The notes: a model not told the origin generated them from the sequence alone. A DNA stretch of 64,000 nt from Chitinophaga barathri (GCF_003807585.1 NZ_RMBX01000017.1:1-64000); one strand, 5' to 3'; counted from the first letter of the stretch, positions 36,846 through 46,195 are shown. A program made the numbers and translations.

Positions 36846-37997
36846 ATGATTTACAATTTGTCAGAAAGCTTGCCTGTTACGAAAGAAATGAAGGAAATGT
36901 CGAGGCCCCGTATGGTTACACTCCCAGCAGCCACCAGCGTTTTTTTCAACTTATCCATTGGCAGAAGCGACGCGTATGATCATATTTTGTACAAGACCGA
37001 TGCACTGATCATAACTACTGATGATTTTACCGGCATCAAACGGGTGCTGCCTTCAAAGGCCCGCTCCGCCGATCTTCCGGGATGCATTGTGTTCAACCTG
37101 GACGAACAGCCGGGTTTGTTCAAGCCGTTCATGGATTATGTGCGGCAGAGCAGTGCCCTGAGCGCCGTACCGATGTTCGTGTACAAAAATACACTGGACA
37201 AAGCCGGTAGGGACAAACTGGCCGCAACCGGGGGGATAGACGGTATACTCACTGCCGCGACCACTTACGAATCATTCAACGCCATATTACAATTCGCAAG
37301 AAAGATAAAACAGCTGGCGGCAGCCGAAGAGGCCCGCAAGCGTGAATACATCAGGGACAGCCTGCAGGTAAGCAGTAAAGTGGCCAAACGCGCTTTTGAC
37401 ATCTGCGTGTCCAGCGGCCTGTTACTGGCGCTAAGCCCCCTGTTCCTGCTGGTGGCCGCCGCTGTAAGGCTGGAATCGAAAGGCTCCATATTTTACGTGG
37501 CGCCCCGTGCCGGTAAACGTTACCAGGTATTCAGTTTCTATAAGTTCAGGACCATGGTGGCCGATGCGGACAAACGTGTAAAAGACCTGGAGCACCTGAA
37601 CCAGTACGATAAAAAAGATGAGAACAACGGCCCCGTATTCTTCAAGCTCAACAATGATCCGAGAGTAACGAAGATCGGCGCTTTCCTGAGGAAGACCAGC
37701 CTGGACGAAATACCCCAGCTGATCAATGTGCTGAAAGGGGATATGTCGCTGGTGGGCAACAGGCCCTTGCCCCTGTATGAGGCAGCCTCGCTTACAACGG
37801 ACAAATACGCTGAACGGTTTATAGCCCCGGCGGGCATCACCGGCCTCTGGCAGGTGAAAAAGAGAGGAAAAAAAGATATGAGCGTGGATGAAAGGATCGG
37901 GCTGGATATAGATTACGCAAAGAAAAACTCATTCTTTTACGATATGCGCATACTGGCGAACACACCGGGCGCATTGATTCAAAAGGAGAACGTATAG
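36846..37997 (+). CDS. Phosphoglycosyl transferase with degenerate receiver-like N-domain
   Basis: A 383-residue initiating sugar-phosphate transferase. Residues about 175-383 form the bacterial sugar transferase domain: KRAFDICVSSGLLLALSPLF re-entrant helix, FYKFRTMVADAD, FLRKTSLDEIPQLINVLKGDMSLVGNRPLP and GITGLWQV. It moves sugar-1-phosphate to undecaprenyl phosphate to begin the repeat unit. The first 160 residues are not the usual CoA-binding-like or multi-span domain; their strand-helix pattern (CIVFNLDEQPG, VPMFVYKN, IDGILTAATTYESF) resembles a receiver domain without the acidic Mg pair. A joint with the upstream response regulator is suggested by position. Confidence 0.88.
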   Translation: MIYNLSESLPVTKEMKEMSRPRMVTLPAATSVFFNLSIGRSDAYDHILYKTDALIITTDDFTGIKRVLPSKARSADLPGCIVFNLDEQPGLFKPFMDYVRQSSALSAVPMFVYKNTLDKAGRDKLAATGGIDGILTAATTYESFNAILQFARKIKQLAAAEEARKREYIRDSLQVSSKVAKRAFDICVSSGLLLALSPLFLLVAAAVRLESKGSIFYVAPRAGKRYQVFSFYKFRTMVADADKRVKDLEHLNQYDKKDENNGPVFFKLNNDPRVTKIGAFLRKTSLDEIPQLINVLKGDMSLVGNRPLPLYEAASLTTDKYAERFIAPAGITGLWQVKKRGKKDMSVDERIGLDIDYAKKNSFFYDMRILANTPGALIQKENV

Positions 37998-38040
37998 ACT
38001 GGATATTTTTACTAACCACTGAACACTACTGAATTTTAAA

Positions 38041-38949
38041 ATGGAACCACACTTGCAACCACTGGTATCGGTTATTGCATTGAATTATAACCAAACGGCT
38101 GTTACGTGCGAATTTCTGGAATCCACCAAATTGTTAACCTACCGGAACTTTGAAACAATTATAGTGGATAACGGCTCCAAGGTAAACCCTACCGAAGCGC
38201 TGAATGCAGGGAATTACCCGAACCTGAAGATCATCCTCAGCGATAAGAACCTCGGCTTTACCGGTGGCAACAACCTCGGTATGAAACATGCCAAAGGTGA
38301 TTTTATTTTCATTGTCAATAATGATACGGAAGTAACCCCTGACCTGATAGAACGGCTGCTGGAGCCATTTTATGAGGATGCCACCATTGGTGTGGTATGC
38401 CCCAAGATCCGCTTCTTCCACAACCCGAATATCATCCAGTATGCAGGGTTTCATAAAATGAACCTGCTCACCGGGAGAACATGGGCGGTAGGCAGCAAGG
38501 AAGAAGATAACGGACAACACGACGGCGAAGGCCCCACCCATTGTGCACACGGAGCCGCGATGATGGTAAAAAAGGAAGTGATCGAAAAAGTTGGAATGTT
38601 TGCCGACAAGTTCTTTATCTACTACGAAGAATCCGACTGGTCCGCCAGGATCATCCGCGCCGGCTATAAAATATACTACAACGGTAAAGGGCTCATTTTC
38701 CATAAGGAATCCATTACCATGGGCAAAGAAAGCGCCGTGAAAGTATATTATCACACGCGCAACCGTATACTGTATATGAGAAGGAACACGAACAAGCTAC
38801 AGCTGACCGGGTTCCTGTTGTTCTTTACATTTCTCACTTTCCCGAAATCAGTTTTACGCTATACTTTAAAAGGACAGTTTGAGCATCTGAAATCGTTTCT
38901 CAGAGGGACATTCTGGAATGTAACCCAATCAAGCTATTCCCCCGTTTAA
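38041..38949 (+). CDS. Glycosyltransferase family 2 (rhamnosyltransferase-like)
   Basis: A 302-residue soluble GT2 enzyme of the inverting GT-A fold, with VSVIALNYNQTAVTCEFLES, ETIIVDNGS, DKNLGFTGGNNLG, the DxD-type NNDTEV motif, and CAHGAAMMVKKEV followed by FFIYYEESDWSARI. This pattern is that of the WcaA/RfbF-like rhamnosyl- and mannosyltransferases. It is expected to extend the lipid-linked sugar. It lies 43 bases after the transferase gene and 12 before the epimerase. Confidence 0.9.
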   Translation: MEPHLQPLVSVIALNYNQTAVTCEFLESTKLLTYRNFETIIVDNGSKVNPTEALNAGNYPNLKIILSDKNLGFTGGNNLGMKHAKGDFIFIVNNDTEVTPDLIERLLEPFYEDATIGVVCPKIRFFHNPNIIQYAGFHKMNLLTGRTWAVGSKEEDNGQHDGEGPTHCAHGAAMMVKKEVIEKVGMFADKFFIYYEESDWSARIIRAGYKIYYNGKGLIFHKESITMGKESAVKVYYHTRNRILYMRRNTNKLQLTGFLLFFTFLTFPKSVLRYTLKGQFEHLKSFLRGTFWNVTQSSYSPV

Positions 38950-38961
38950 AAAATAACAATC

Positions 38962-39987
38962 ATGAAGATAAGATCTCTCGTTACCGGCGGCGCCGGATTT
39001 ATCGGTTCCCATGTTGTGAACCATTGTTTGCAAATGGGCCACGAGGTGGTGGTGCTGGACGATCTGAGCGGAGGTTTTGAAGACCACATTCCCGCGGGCG
39101 CAGTGTTCGTACAAGGTTCTGTAACGGACGAACAACTGGTAGCCGGCCTGTTTGCCGAATATAAATTCGATTATGTATATCACCTGGCTGCCTATGCGGC
39201 AGAAGGCCTGTCTCACTTCATCCGCCGGTTCAACTATAACAATAACCTGATCGGCAGCATCAACCTGATCAACGAATCGGTGAAACATAAGGTGAAATGT
39301 TTTGTGTTCACTTCTTCTATTGCCGTATATGGCGCAGGGCAGCTGCCCATGCGGGAAGATATGATCCCGACGCCGGAAGATCCGTACGGTGTATCCAAAT
39401 ACGCTGTGGAGCTGGATCTCAAGGCCGCGCATGAAATGTTCGGGCTCAACTACGTAGTGTTCAGGCCGCACAATGTGTATGGTGAAAATCAGAACATCGG
39501 CGACAAATACCGCAACGTGATCGGCATATTTATGAACCAGATCATGCAGGGTAAACAACTGACAGTATTCGGAGACGGCGAGCAGACACGCGCTTTCAGC
39601 TATATCGATGATGTGGCTATCCCGATCGCGCAATCTGTTAACATCGAAGGCGCTTACAACCAGGTGTTCAACATCGGTGCGGATAAGCCTTATACGGTGA
39701 ATGAACTGGCGAAAGTAGTATGTGCGAACTTCGGTGTGACCCCGGATATCAATTACCTGGAAGCGAGGAACGAAGTGATGCACGCTTACTCCGACCATAG
39801 CAAGGCGCACGGCGTGTTTGGCGAAGGCTCCGGTGTGACGCTCGCCGAAGGCATTGCCCGTATGGCAACCTGGGCGCAGAGAGTAGGCGCAAGGCAGAGC
39901 AAAGAGTTTGATAACATTGAAATAAACGAAAAACTGCCGCAGGGCTGGGCTCCCAAAGTTGAAGCCACTGTTGCAACAAACGTATAA
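38962..39987 (+). CDS. NAD-dependent nucleotide-sugar epimerase/dehydratase
   Basis: A 341-residue extended SDR enzyme with the NAD-binding TGGAGFIGSH (residues 8-17), VFTSSIAVYG and the active-site Tyr-x3-Lys in DPYGVSKYAVE. It resembles UDP-glucose 4-epimerases and makes a precursor sugar for the EPS. The exact sugar is not clear from sequence. Its stop overlaps the next gene start in TAATG, which suggests coupled translation. Confidence 0.9.
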   Translation: MKIRSLVTGGAGFIGSHVVNHCLQMGHEVVVLDDLSGGFEDHIPAGAVFVQGSVTDEQLVAGLFAEYKFDYVYHLAAYAAEGLSHFIRRFNYNNNLIGSINLINESVKHKVKCFVFTSSIAVYGAGQLPMREDMIPTPEDPYGVSKYAVELDLKAAHEMFGLNYVVFRPHNVYGENQNIGDKYRNVIGIFMNQIMQGKQLTVFGDGEQTRAFSYIDDVAIPIAQSVNIEGAYNQVFNIGADKPYTVNELAKVVCANFGVTPDINYLEARNEVMHAYSDHSKAHGVFGEGSGVTLAEGIARMATWAQRVGARQSKEFDNIEINEKLPQGWAPKVEATVATNV

Positions 39988-41153
39988 TGTCCGGAACAGG
40001 GAAAATACGCGTTTTGCAAACCATCCGCCAGGGATTGATCGGCGGCGGTGAAACCCATGTGCTGAGCCTCACAGGCCAGCTGGACCGTTCAAGGTTTGAG
40101 CCCGTGGTGCTGTCGTTTACAGACGGCCCCATGATAGATCAATTGCGCGAAGCAGGGGTGGAGCACTATGTGATCCCCACGCTGAAAGCGTTCGACCTGC
40201 GGCAATGGAAAAAGATCGGCAGCCTGCTGGCTGAAAAAAACATAGACATCGTGCACGCGCACGGTTCAAGAGCGGCCAGCAACCTGTTTTTCCCCGCCCG
40301 TAAACAAAAGATTCCTCTGCTTTACACTATACATGGCTGGTCATTTCATAATGACCAGTCATTGTTTGTAAAACGCCTCCGCGTATTGTCCGAACAGTTC
40401 CTGACGGCCAATATGCAGCGTAATATCTCCGTAAGCGCCTCCAATTTCGAGACGGGCAGGGAACATTTCCGCAATTTCAGGTCCACCGTGATCAACAACG
40501 GGATCGATCTGCAGAAATTCAGCCCGGCCAACGCGTATAAAAACATCCGGCAGAAACTGGATATCCCGGCCAGTCATATACTGATCGGTTTTGTAGCCCG
40601 CATGACGGCGCAAAAGGACCCGCTGACGATGATCAGCGGTTTTGCCAAAGCAGCCGCGCAACGGGAAGATATCACCCTGCTGATGGTAGGGGAAGGAGAG
40701 TTGCAGGCGGAAGCGCGGCAGCTCGCCGAACGGCTGGGCATTGCCCATCGTATTGTATTCCAGCCCTTCCGCCAGGATGTGCCGGACCTGTTGCACGCCA
40801 CTGATATCTATTGCCTGCCCTCGCTTTGGGAAGGCATGCCTATCGGCCTCCTGGAAGCTATGGCCATGCACAATGCCGTGATCGTAACAAATGTGGACGG
40901 CTCCAAAGAGATCATCCGCGACCGGGAGAACGGCTGCATGACGGAAGCAAAAAATGAGGCCATGCTGGCCGGTACTATACTGGAACTGGCGGCGGACGGC
41001 ACGCTCCGCAACCGCCTGGCCACCGCGGCCCGCGCTACGGTGCAGGAGCATTACAGCGTGGAGTTTATGACGCGCCAGGTGGAACAAATATATGAAGACG
41101 TATTCCGTACCGAAGGGAAGCGGCTTATTTCGCAATTAAGTGTACAATCATGA
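39987..41153 (+). CDS. Glycosyltransferase family 4 (GT-B)
   Basis: A 388-residue retaining GT-B enzyme: N-domain with RVLQTIRQGLIGGGETHVLSL and DIVHAHGSRAASNLFFPAR, C-domain with IGFVARMTAQKDPLTMI, LLMVGEGELQAEA and the donor-binding EGMPIGLLEAMA (E-x7-E). It should add a sugar to the lipid-linked unit. One-base overlap with the epimerase and four-base overlap (ATGA) with the methyltransferase gene. Confidence 0.93.
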   Translation: MSGTGKIRVLQTIRQGLIGGGETHVLSLTGQLDRSRFEPVVLSFTDGPMIDQLREAGVEHYVIPTLKAFDLRQWKKIGSLLAEKNIDIVHAHGSRAASNLFFPARKQKIPLLYTIHGWSFHNDQSLFVKRLRVLSEQFLTANMQRNISVSASNFETGREHFRNFRSTVINNGIDLQKFSPANAYKNIRQKLDIPASHILIGFVARMTAQKDPLTMISGFAKAAAQREDITLLMVGEGELQAEARQLAERLGIAHRIVFQPFRQDVPDLLHATDIYCLPSLWEGMPIGLLEAMAMHNAVIVTNVDGSKEIIRDRENGCMTEAKNEAMLAGTILELAADGTLRNRLATAARATVQEHYSVEFMTRQVEQIYEDVFRTEGKRLISQLSVQS

Positions 41154-41932
41154 CAACACCGATCACCTACGAATATAACAGGATCGCAGACAGGAAACGC
41201 CTCGATTTCATATCCGGCTCACTGGAAGGGAAAATACCCCCGGAAGGTGTAGTGCTGGACGTGGGCTGTGGAAACGGCGTTATCAGCCGTCACCTCGGCC
41301 GCCTGGGCTACAATGTGCTGGGCATAGATGTAAGCGATAAAACGATCCAGACCGCGCGTAGCCTGAATGATCTGCCGAATGTAAAATTTGACGTGATCAG
41401 TGCGGAGAACCTGGTAGCACAGGGCAATCAGTATGATGCGGTGATCTGCAGCGAAGTGCTGGAGCACCTGGACAATCCCTCGGCCCTGCTGAAAACATTG
41501 TACCAGTCGCTCAAAGCCGATGGCCAGCTGATCGTGACCGTGCCCAACGGGCAGGGCCCCCGTGAAATGCTGGTGACAAGGCCGGTGTTGAAGATCAGGA
41601 GTAAAAACAACTGGATGTGGAAACTGCTGCTGCGCACCAAAAAACTGCTGGGCTACAGCGGCACCACCGTTCAGTCCGCCGCGGACAACCTGGACCATGT
41701 GCAGTTCTTCAGCAAAAAAGACCTGGAAAAACTCTCCACTGAAAATCATTTCAGGATCGTGCGTTTTGGCAAGGCGAATTTCGTGGAAGACGTATTTCCT
41801 TTTTCCATCCTGGCCAAACGTATTTCCTTCTTTCAGAAACTGGATTGCAAACTGGCGGACCTGCTGCCCGACCGATTTACAGGCGGATTTTTTACCGCAT
41901 GGAAAAAGGCTGACCAGCCGGGTACCGTTTGA
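41150..41932 (+). CDS. Class I SAM methyltransferase
   Basis: A 260-residue methyltransferase with a standard motif I (VLDVGCGNGVISRHL), YDAVICSEVLEHLDNP and LKADGQLIVTVPNG. It belongs to the UbiG/Methyltransf_11-like group often found in glycan clusters and may methylate a sugar or cap the chain; the substrate is not known. It overlaps the GT4 gene by four bases and lies 11 bases before the next GT2 gene. Confidence 0.88.
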   Translation: MTTPITYEYNRIADRKRLDFISGSLEGKIPPEGVVLDVGCGNGVISRHLGRLGYNVLGIDVSDKTIQTARSLNDLPNVKFDVISAENLVAQGNQYDAVICSEVLEHLDNPSALLKTLYQSLKADGQLIVTVPNGQGPREMLVTRPVLKIRSKNNWMWKLLLRTKKLLGYSGTTVQSAADNLDHVQFFSKKDLEKLSTENHFRIVRFGKANFVEDVFPFSILAKRISFFQKLDCKLADLLPDRFTGGFFTAWKKADQPGTV

Positions 41933-41943
41933 ATCTTTAGTAT

Positions 41944-43176
41944 ATGAATACCTTACTGCAAGTACTGTATGTACTGTTTGTGATACTCCAGGCAGTGATT
42001 GCCTTTTACCTGCTGCAACCTACCTTGCTGCTGGTCGTTTATGCGATCAAAAAAGTGCTGGGCCTCAGTAAGCCTGAAGTGAATGCCGCGGCCATCCAGG
42101 AAGGAACGCCGCGCAGCTTTGCCGCGATTATCACGGCGCATAAAAGCCTCTCGCTGGTGCCTCCGCTGGTGGATTCGCTGCTGAAACAACACTATGACAA
42201 CTATGTGATCTATATTGTGGCGGACGCCTGTGAAGATGAACCGCTTACCTACGACCACCCAAAGGTAAAACTGCTGCGTCCCACTACCCGCCTCAATGCC
42301 AAGATCAGGTCCATAGACTTTGCCATCAACAACTTTATCCAGCCGCACGATGTATTGGTGATATTTGATTCGGACAACCTGGCGCATCCGGATTACCTGT
42401 CCGTGCTCAATCATTATTTTAACCAGGGCCACAGGGCTGTGCAGACAAACCTCCAGCCCAAAAACACCGATACCCTCTACGCCCGCCTCGACGCCGCCGG
42501 TAACCTGTACAACAACTTCTCCGACCGCCTGATGCGCAAGGAGCTGGGGCTTTCCTCCAATATATGGGGGCTGGGCATTGCCATGGAAACCAGCCTGTAC
42601 AGGGAGATCATTTACCAGCATTTCCTCGGCGGCTTCGACAAAAAGATACAGGCGGATATCGTAAAAAAAATACCCCTGCTGGCTTATGCCCCTGAAGCGA
42701 TGGTATATGATGAAAAGATCGATAACGGAGCCGCACTGGAAAAACAACGCACCCGCTGGATCAACGCTTATTTCAAATACTTCAAATACGGCTGGGATGT
42801 GCTGGCCACCGGCCTTGGAAGACCCAGCTTCAACCTTGTTTATTTCGGCATCAACCTGCTGCGCCCGCCTTTGTTCATCCTGCTCGCCGCCGCATTTTTC
42901 CTGGCAGCGGTCAATGTGTTTATTTCCCTGGCGATGACGGGTTTCTGGCTGGGTGTGGTGCTTACATTTGTCGTATCATTTTTCCTGATCGTATTGCTCA
43001 TGCAGCGGGAGAAAAAGATATTCAGCTCTCTTTTTTATCTGCCATTCTTTGTATTGCGGCAGGTAAAAGCCTTGCTAAAGATCAAAGCCGCCAGCAAATC
43101 CTTCCTGCAAACGGAGAATAACAAAGTGCTGTACATCGAGGATATACTCAATAAACAACCCCTGCCCAAGATTTAA
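41944..43176 (+). CDS. Membrane glycosyltransferase family 2
   Basis: A 410-residue GT2 enzyme with an N-terminal membrane span (VLYVLFVILQAVIAFYLL), the catalytic domain FAAIITAHKSLSLVPPLVDSLL, VIYIVADAC, DVLVIFDSDNLAHPDYL (DSD metal site), the acceptor-side region IYQHFLGGFDKKIQADI and QRTRW (Q-x-x-R-W of processive GT2 enzymes), then two to three C-terminal spans. It may extend or export a chain. It is the last clear EPS gene of the + operon; 53 bases separate it from the GNAT fusion gene. Confidence 0.9.
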   Translation: MNTLLQVLYVLFVILQAVIAFYLLQPTLLLVVYAIKKVLGLSKPEVNAAAIQEGTPRSFAAIITAHKSLSLVPPLVDSLLKQHYDNYVIYIVADACEDEPLTYDHPKVKLLRPTTRLNAKIRSIDFAINNFIQPHDVLVIFDSDNLAHPDYLSVLNHYFNQGHRAVQTNLQPKNTDTLYARLDAAGNLYNNFSDRLMRKELGLSSNIWGLGIAMETSLYREIIYQHFLGGFDKKIQADIVKKIPLLAYAPEAMVYDEKIDNGAALEKQRTRWINAYFKYFKYGWDVLATGLGRPSFNLVYFGINLLRPPLFILLAAAFFLAAVNVFISLAMTGFWLGVVLTFVVSFFLIVLLMQREKKIFSSLFYLPFFVLRQVKALLKIKAASKSFLQTENNKVLYIEDILNKQPLPKI

Positions 43177-43229
43177 TAACTTAGTTTTCAGTTTTTTAGT
43201 TAACTTTTGCTAATTGTAAATTATACAGT

Positions 43230-44753
43230 ATGGCAGAAGAAACAGTAGAAGTGCGCCTGCTCACGGCGGAGGATTACCTGGACCTTAAAGAATCGATGGT
43301 GTCCGCCTACCAGGACATGCAGGGGAGTTACTGGCGCGAAGGCACCATTCAAAAGCTGATCAGCCTCTTCCCGGACGGCCAGATAGCCGTCACCGTAAAC
43401 GGGAAAGTGGTAGGCTGCGCCCTCGCCATTATCGTGGATTACGAGAAATTCGGGGACGATCATACCTACGAGCAGATCACCGGGTATTACACCTTCAACA
43501 CCCACAACCCTAAAGGAGACACGCTGTACGGCATAGAAGTGTTCGTGAACCCGGAATACCGCGGCAAACGCCTTGCCCGCCGGCTGTACGACGCAAGGAA
43601 AGCATTGTGCGAAAACCTCAACCTGGAGGGTATTGTAGCCGGCGGCCGTATTCCCAATTACGAGAAGTATGCGGACCAGATGAGCCCCCGTATTTACATC
43701 GAAAAGGTGCGGGACAAGGAGATCTACGACCCCACGCTCACTTTCCAGTTCAGCAACGACTTTATCGTTAAAAAGATCCTTCGCAATTACCTGCCGAACG
43801 ACGCCGCCTCCAAGGGTTTTGCCACGTTATTGCAGTGGTTCAATATCTATTACGAAAAAGACCGCGATACCATCCGGTACAACAAATCCACCGTCCGCAT
43901 CGGGCTGGTGCAGTGGCAGATGCGTACCTACAGCGGTATGAAGGGCCTCCTGCAGCAGGTGGAGTTTTTTGTGGATGCGGTGAGCGATTATGAAGCGGAT
44001 TTTGTGGTGTTCCCCGAGTTTTTTAACGCGCCCATCATGATGGAGTTCAACGAACTTCAGCCGGGCGCAGCCATCAGGGGCCTCGCGAAATACACGGAAC
44101 AGTTGCGGGAAGAATTCTCGCGTTTTGCGGTGAGTTATAATGTGAACATCATCTCCGGCACTATGCCGATCGTGGTGGATGAACAGTTGTACAATATATC
44201 CTACCTCTGCCGCAGGGACGGCACCTGGGAATCGTACAAAAAGATACATCCCACACCCAGCGAAGTGTACGCCTGGGGCATGAAAGGAGGGAATGAAGTA
44301 AAAGTGTTCGATACGGATTGCGGGAAGATCGGGATACAGATCTGTTATGATATCGAGTTCCCCGAGCTGGGCCGCATCATGGCGCAGCAGGGCGTTCAGA
44401 TCATCTTTGTGCCTTTCCTCACGGATACGCAAAACGGCTATAACCGGGTGCGTTTCTGCGCGCAGGCAAGGGCCGTGGAAAATGAATGTTATGTGGCCAT
44501 TGCGGGCTGTGTAGGCAATCTTCCCCGTGTTACGAACATGGACCTTCAATATGCGCAAAGCGCCGTGCTCACGCCTTCGGATTTTGCATTCCCGGTAACG
44601 GGCATAAAGGCGGATGCCACACCCAATACGGAAATGATCGTGGTGGCGGACGTGGACCTGGTGCTGCTGAAAGAACTGCACGCATTTGGAAGTGTGCAAA
44701 ACCTGAAAGATCTTCGCACAGATCTGTATGAAGTAACGACGAAGAAAAAATAA
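43230..44753 (+). CDS. GNAT acetyltransferase fused to carbon-nitrogen hydrolase
   Basis: A 507-residue two-domain protein. Residues about 6-170 form a GNAT domain with the acetyl-CoA loop in VNPEYRGKRLARRLYDARK. Residues about 222-500 form a nitrilase-superfamily domain with the full Glu-Lys-Cys triad: Glu263 (FPEFF), Lys338 (YKKIHPT) and Cys372 (GIQICYDIEFPE). Such fusions are known as a family, but the substrate is not established; one half could acetylate an amine and the other hydrolyse an amide. It is followed after 3 bases by the thiamine-binding gene, so they share a transcript. Confidence 0.92.
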   Translation: MAEETVEVRLLTAEDYLDLKESMVSAYQDMQGSYWREGTIQKLISLFPDGQIAVTVNGKVVGCALAIIVDYEKFGDDHTYEQITGYYTFNTHNPKGDTLYGIEVFVNPEYRGKRLARRLYDARKALCENLNLEGIVAGGRIPNYEKYADQMSPRIYIEKVRDKEIYDPTLTFQFSNDFIVKKILRNYLPNDAASKGFATLLQWFNIYYEKDRDTIRYNKSTVRIGLVQWQMRTYSGMKGLLQQVEFFVDAVSDYEADFVVFPEFFNAPIMMEFNELQPGAAIRGLAKYTEQLREEFSRFAVSYNVNIISGTMPIVVDEQLYNISYLCRRDGTWESYKKIHPTPSEVYAWGMKGGNEVKVFDTDCGKIGIQICYDIEFPELGRIMAQQGVQIIFVPFLTDTQNGYNRVRFCAQARAVENECYVAIAGCVGNLPRVTNMDLQYAQSAVLTPSDFAFPVTGIKADATPNTEMIVVADVDLVLLKELHAFGSVQNLKDLRTDLYEVTTKKK

Positions 44754-44756
44754 GCC

Positions 44757-45056
44757 ATGCATCAACACAACATTAACCTGGCGTTGCAGATACTGCCGCA
44801 GGTGCCCTCAGAGCAGGTATACGCCGTAGTAGACGAAGCTATTGCCGTAATTCAGCAATCCGGCGTGAAATACCGCGTCTGCCCCTTCGAAACCGTCATG
44901 GAAGGCCCGTATGACCTGCTGATGGATATCGTAAAACGTACGCAGGAAGTATGTTTTAAAGCAGGAGCGGGGCAGCTGCTCGTGTATATCAAGATCCAGA
45001 ACAATTCGGCCGGTCCGGTAACGATAGAGGATAAGACCGGGAAGTACGACGGGTGA
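44757..45056 (+). CDS. MTH1187/YkoF-type thiamine-binding protein
   Basis: A 99-residue protein of the thiamine-binding (UPF0045, MTH1187) family, a ferredoxin-like fold. Recognisable are INLALQILPQ, VYAVVDEAIAVIQQSGVKYRV and PFETVMEGPYDLLMDIVKRTQE. Members bind thiamine or a thiamine part in the cytoplasm, with no enzyme activity shown. It is joined to the GNAT-hydrolase gene; the pair may handle a nitrogen compound related to thiamine salvage, which is inference only. Confidence 0.85.
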   Translation: MHQHNINLALQILPQVPSEQVYAVVDEAIAVIQQSGVKYRVCPFETVMEGPYDLLMDIVKRTQEVCFKAGAGQLLVYIKIQNNSAGPVTIEDKTGKYDG

Positions 45057-45078
45057 GGGTATGAACATTCTTTAAAGC

Positions 45079-45112
45079 AGAAGGCTGTCTCCTGTGAGGC
45101 AGCCTTCTTTTA
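45079..45112 (+). terminator. Terminator of the GNAT/thiamine-binding transcript
   Basis: A 9-bp stem (45079-45087 with 45100-45108), extended by three inner pairs, is followed by TTTTATAG. It lies 22 bases after the stop of the thiamine-binding gene. Confidence 0.8.
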
Positions 45113-45412
45113 TAGTAGTCTGGAAGATATAGTGTAACTATATGATTGATACAGGATATGCGCTGGTGAGGTGGAGTTGATCAGGACTTGTTGCGGGGGC
45201 GGGCAGAAGGGGTGTCCGAAGTGGTAAAATGACAGGAAATGTGTAGCATACCAGGTAAAAGACAGTGATGTGAGAAGGAAATGAAGGCGCTGAAAGGCAG
45301 CGTAGGCAAGGAAAAGAGCGGATCGTTGAGGAGCGGGCACAGGTTTCCCCGGCGCGGTGCCGCACCAGGTAAATTAAAAACAGTGAGAAGGAGGGCGGCG
45401 GAAGAAAAGGGT
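45113..45412. other. 300-base region without a recognisable gene
   Basis: It lies downstream of both flanking genes, which converge here. Minus-strand frames of 75 to 113 codons cross it but have no start signals, no family features and skewed composition. I see no repeat or RNA structure. Confidence 0.5.
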
Positions 45413-46195
45413 TTATTCACGCTGGCAGTAATAACCGGTCTGCTGCCTGTGATAATGCGACGGAACTGATACCCGGCGAACGGCCCGCTGATTGATCCGT
45501 ATGATCCTTTTACCGCGGACAACGCCGGCAGAGGCGGCAGGCGCGGGAATCACCGCCACAATGTCCGCCGCTATATACCGCCGGTCGCCCGAAGGATATA
45601 GTTTGCCATTAACCATTGTACACGCCCGCACCTGGAGCGTTACCAGCAATACGCCTTTCGCCGGAGCGGAAAACCCCAGCTCCAGCCCTTCAAAAGGCTG
45701 ATCGAGATCAATGATCTCCCCGGAAACGTCCGTTTCTTCTACCTTCCGTTCTTCAAAACTGATCCTTGAGGTGATCACGCTGATTTCAAGGTGTGTTGCT
45801 TTCCCGGGTTTGTCCGGGGTTTGCGGGGGGATGCGCAATACACCGTCCTGCGTAAATACGGGTGGAACGGGCAGCAGTTTTTCCAGGCCCGCGTGTGCAT
45901 TGAACCGGAAGCCTTCTATGGCGGGAAGGAATTGTTTCCCCGCCAGCATCACTGTTTTGTTCAGCCGGTTCACCAGCGAACTGTTGTGCCTTACGTCCAG
46001 GTGCGGCACGATGGCTTCACGGATGAGCCTTGCTTTCCTGCTGGCGATGCCGAAGGCGCGCGAAGCCCTGCGGGTTGCGGGCGTCTGCCGTACTTCTTCC
46101 GGCGCGCTGCGCAGGAAATACTCCCCGTTGCGCCGGTAGCCGATCACGTTCCCGAGCCGGCCTGTAAATTGTAATAAACCTGTTTGTTTTCCCAT
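45413..46195 (-). CDS. Hypothetical protein, possibly DUF6266-related
   Basis: A 260-residue basic protein with no signal peptide or membrane span. The N-terminus (GRLGNVIGYRRNGEYFLRS, then QTPATRRASRAFGIASRKARLIREA) resembles the Bacteroidota DUF6266 pattern of a Gly-rich turn, Arg-Asn-Gly and a Thr-Arg-Arg helix. The remainder is beta-rich (LEISVITSRISFEE, LVTLQVRACTMVNGKLYPSGDRRYI) and the tail is Arg/His/Gln-rich. Function is unknown. DUF6266 proteins can be numerous in these genomes and are near accessory genes. It is divergent from the AAA/RloB pair with a 295-base gap. Confidence 0.6.
   Translation of the reverse strand: MGKQTGLLQFTGRLGNVIGYRRNGEYFLRSAPEEVRQTPATRRASRAFGIASRKARLIREAIVPHLDVRHNSSLVNRLNKTVMLAGKQFLPAIEGFRFNAHAGLEKLLPVPPVFTQDGVLRIPPQTPDKPGKATHLEISVITSRISFEERKVEETDVSGEIIDLDQPFEGLELGFSAPAKGVLLVTLQVRACTMVNGKLYPSGDRRYIAADIVAVIPAPAASAGVVRGKRIIRINQRAVRRVSVPSHYHRQQTGYYCQRE

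Noticed and set aside
45181-45522. A 113-codon minus-strand frame at the end of the hypothetical gene
   Set aside because: It overlaps the better-supported 260-residue frame and lacks a plausible start or family pattern.
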